Origin: Gymnorhina tibicen
Taxonomy: Eukaryota; Chordata; Aves; Passeriformes; Artamidae
Direction: 5' to 3'
Assembly: GCA_013399875.1 (NCBI GenBank)
Contig: VXAZ01000587.1
Span: 1,906,617-1,970,616, forward strand
Length of the DNA: 64,000 nucleotides
Part shown: piece after piece, positions 61,042-64,000 of the stretch
Numbering within the stretch: position 1 is the stretch's first letter
Layout of the letters: the number at the start of each line of letters is the position of its first letter
Position numbers and translations under genes: made by a program
The notes under the pieces: model-generated
Database searches by the model: none
Told to the model about the DNA's origin: nothing
What the model saw: the letters and a program-made list of their open reading frames with translations, nothing else

Positions 61042-63559
61042 TTTATGGATGTGAGGCCTCTTTGTCGTGTTCAGCACCGTGTGCCAGGAGCTGGGCGGTC
61101 ACTGGTGGGGAGTGGTGACCTACCCTGACCGTGGGACTCCCTGGGAGCCTCTCCCCGTGCCCCTGCCCACAGCTGGGCGCTCGCCGTCCCCCCGTGGGCA
61201 CCGCGGCGGGGGACACAGGGCTGAGGAGCTGCCCCTCCTCAAGGATGGAAGGTTGCTGTGGGATCAGTCCTGTCACAAGGGGCTTTTAAAACAGCTTTTA
61301 TCATACATGGCTCTCCAGATGACAGAGAGAGGGTGAGAGCAGATCTGAAGCAGAACTGGCCCTTTCTTTAGCAAAAACTAAGATGTCAGATTTTCTGTAA
61401 TGGAAGCTAATCACTACCCAACAGAGCAGTATGCTTGGAGGGTGGTTTTTCATTTTTAGCCTTGGTGTAATGTTCCTGAAAGCTAATAGCATCTCTAATG
61501 TTGTTGCTGATTTGTTTTGCTGTATGGAAGAAAGCAGAAAATAGAATTGCTGTGTGTAGGAGGTGAAGATGTATTTTGTGTAGTGAGCAATGTGCTGCAG
61601 TAAGAAAAGGCTGCCACGGTAAACATGCTGTCCCCACGAAAGCCTGAATGTAATCATGTGGCTAACCACTTGTGATCTTTGAAAGGCAAGGCGTCACCTG
61701 GGCGTCGGAGCACAGTGTGATTTTGGAGGCAGGAATCCAAACAATCAATCCAAACAGCCTCTCGCTCTCCGGCGCACGCTGCCGCGGAGCTGCGCCCTGG
61801 ATTTCAGCAAAGCCGAGCACAGCCCTTTGTGAGCAGCCCCCACGCCCTTGTCTGGGTGCACAAGTGGGCTGCTGGCTCCTGGCTGCCTTCTTCCCATCCC
61901 ACACACATTGTCTGACTCCAGCAGCACGAGGAGGCCGGGGCCCAGGCTCTGCAGAGTGCCCATGCCCGTGTCCAGGCAGGCGGCTTGCTGGGGCAGGTGG
62001 AATGCTGCCCTTCACCTCCTCCTGAGCTTGTCAGCAGTTTCCTGACATGGTGGAGGGACCGTGGCAGCAGCTGCAGCTCCTGTATTTAGCAGACACCACA
62101 GTGCACAACAATCTGTGTCCCACCAGGCTCTGCCCGTGCCCACTGGAACCTCGTCTGCCTGGTGCAGCTGAGTGGGATACAGCACGTGGCAGCCACGGCG
62201 GTGGAACTAATTACCAGCTCCTACAGACTGGGCAGGACAGAGAGCAGCACAGGTCATGGAGGGGGTCAGGGGAGAGGAGCATGCACAAAGGATTTGGGTC
62301 TGCCTGGTTTCTGAGGGCTGGCATGGCCGGGGGCTGCAGATGCCGTGGGAGGATGGGATGGAGAGACAGGAGCACAAAGTGGGGAGGGAGCCACAGCAGC
62401 AATGCAATAATACATTTCTTTATTTTACTTCTAGAAAGATGAGGAGGAGCTCAGACTCATGCTGTTAAATAGCAGAACCCACACTTGGGACTCGCCATGG
62501 AAAAACATTCCAGCCTTAAATTTCAGTTAAACTTGGCCTGATGCTTTCCAGCTGTGCTGCCCCTTTCACAGCCTGCACCTTTCACTGCGAGCTGTGCTGT
62601 TGCCTGAGCTGCCAAACCCAGGGGTGTCCCGGGAAAGAGCCCCGTGTTTGAAGGTCACACTGCTCAGTTTTGTGGATAAGAGACAGGACTTTGGGTACAT
62701 GAACATACATCACACTTTTTTTTCTGTGCAGGACATCCCTCCCTTCTGAAAAGTTCATGAGAAGCTTTTACGTGCTGATTTAGCACCCAGCTTTGTCTCA
62801 GGGATCACACGGGTGGGAGGGCAGTGTTTAAGGTGCTGCTGCTGCTCTGCTGGTCCCAGCTCCCCCGGGTTTGTGATGGGGACGGGATGTTTGGCTCACC
62901 CCTGCTGCCGGCTTTGCCCCGAGCCCCAGGACTGCAGCAGCTCTGCAGAGCCAGCTGGGCTCTCACCTGGGCAAAGGGACACGAGGCCCAAGTGTCGTGA
63001 ACTCCAGTGAAATTAATATTCTAAAAATCTACTGCAAGCATTCTCAGTTTTTGATCAAACCAGATACTGAACAACTGCATCCACTTGATTAATAGCAAAC
63101 ACTTACTACAGAAACAGACACTAACAATCTCCCATTTCAGTGTGTCAAATGCACATAATTACTCATCACAGATACTATTTATATACCCACGTACTGCTAA
63201 GTGAAAGAATGCTTTCATCCTGGTTTTATCATTTCTAGATTAAATCACAGTTTTTCTATTTCCTCCAGACAGCAGCTCAGCCCCACAGTTTTCTCTCCAA
63301 ATGACAGGCAATTCTTTTAAGCACATTGAATTATTTTTTCCAGGTGGTGGTTCAGTTGAAATGTTCCTCTTTAACATTGCTCAGCAGTACATCTGTGGCA
63401 CACAAAGATGACAACTTTAATATTCCAGCCAACTTGAAAGTCAGAATTTAACCAGAGGACTTTCAGTTCAGCGTTACTTACTCCAAGTGAGCACTGGCAC
63501 CCCTTTTTCCTGGCGTGAGGGTGTAGGGAGCACAGGCAGGAGTGACAACACTCGTGTGC
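61042..63559. other. Moderately GC-rich non-coding stretch, no gene seen
   Basis: Contains GC-rich patches at about 61110-61220 (with a CpG-rich gcaccgcggcgg segment at 61199-61210) and 61740-62000. Frames of up to 131 codons are open on both strands at the same places and match no family. No RNA gene or mobile element recognised. Confidence 0.55.
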
Positions 63560-63563
63560 TGAA

Positions 63564-63599
63564 AGGCTGGAAGGGGCCTCGGAGCTCACCCCACCAGCT
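63564..63599 (-). mobile_element. Possible CR1 LINE scrap, inverted
   Basis: The plus strand reads aggctggaaggggcctcgga (63564-63583) and then gctcaccccaccagc. This resembles the inverted CR1 3' region 'ggttggaagggacctcagagatcatccagtccaac'. Only about 36 bp match and the terminal agaatc words are missing, so chance is possible. Confidence 0.4.
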
Positions 63600-64000
63600 T
63601 AAAGACTCGCTCAGGCTCCACAATCAAATAAGCACTGGAAGATTTGATTTTGATTGTCATTTTAATCTCTTAGTGGTTTGATTTCCCAGCAGCTGGTGAG
63701 GGAGGTGGTTACCTCCATCCCCCCCGGAGCAGCCAAGGCTGCGGTGTCCCGGTGAGCAGAGCGGGGTCCCAGCTGGCAGGGAAGCACGGGCACCTCCTGT
63801 GCAGGAGCAGAGACGGAGGGGAGGTGTGAGGGAAAGGCAAGGAAGGTGTCCTGGAACAAAGAGGCCACTGTGCCATCACTCAGAGCTCACTGGCTGTCCT
63901 CCCAGCCACACACTCCTCACAGCCTGGCTGCAGTGGTAAAGGGCCCTCTGATCCAACAGAGCCTTCGCTGCCCCGGGATTAACCTGGATACTTATTTCAT
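63600..64000. other. Window end, nothing seen
   Basis: Moderately GC-rich unique sequence. Open frames on both strands are under 70 codons. No gene or repeat recognised. Confidence 0.6.

Noticed and set aside
1..64000. CRISPR arrays, prokaryotic operons, tRNA or rRNA genes, or known microRNA precursors
   Set aside because: No regularly spaced identical repeats with unique spacers, no compact operon structure, and none of the well-known mature microRNA words or tRNA boxes I looked for were found.

Overview
This looks like 64 kb of vertebrate, most likely bird (possibly songbird), nuclear DNA. The evidence is (i) a recognisable 3' end of a CR1 LINE at about 15.29-15.40 kb plus several weaker CR1-like scraps, (ii) low interspersed-repeat density, (iii) AT-rich non-coding sequence broken by short GC-rich, minisatellite-bearing patches, and (iv) a large CpG island whose core is an assembly gap (148 Ns at 22452-22599). 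There are no bacterial or viral operons, no rRNA, no CRISPR array and no intact transposon. The species cannot be fixed from the sequence alone.

I found no protein-coding gene I can support. The open frames are short, unrelated to any family I recognise, and fall on both strands. The longest (404 codons at 38677-39891 plus, 428 codons at 38763-40049 minus) owe much of their length to a GC-rich minisatellite whose repeat lengths are multiples of three. The window therefore reads as intergenic sequence or one or more large introns, with at most one credible promoter, at the CpG island. Isolated short exons could be missed.

Layout. 1-12.3 kb is AT-rich and nearly repeat-free, with a dense GATA/E-box/AP-1 motif cluster near 5.1-5.2 kb and an enhancer-like block at 11.0-11.3 kb. 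A small CpG-rich patch sits at 12.3-12.5 kb. 12.5-22.2 kb is AT-rich and holds the best CR1 fragment. 22.2-22.95 kb is the gap-containing CpG island, followed at once by an irregular 31-40 bp minisatellite (23.2-23.5 kb). 23.5-38.6 kb is again mostly AT-rich, with CR1-like remnants at 34.1 and 36.5-36.7 kb and enhancer-like blocks at 26.5-27.0 and 37.4-37.8 kb. 38.9-40.1 kb is GC-rich and carries a six-unit minisatellite with a 180 bp higher-order repeat. 40-64 kb alternates AT-rich blocks with GC-rich patches (47.1, 51.3, 53.9, 61.1 and 61.7 kb), a compound microsatellite (51.8 kb), a G-quadruplex motif (54.5 kb), a 24 bp minisatellite (55.6 kb) and a 16 bp triplet repeat (61.0 kb).

No genes can be said to work together here. 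The points worth following up are the gap-hidden promoter, the nested minisatellite, the possible regulatory clusters and the recurrent A/C-rich tracts. I do not see a new biological system in this window.
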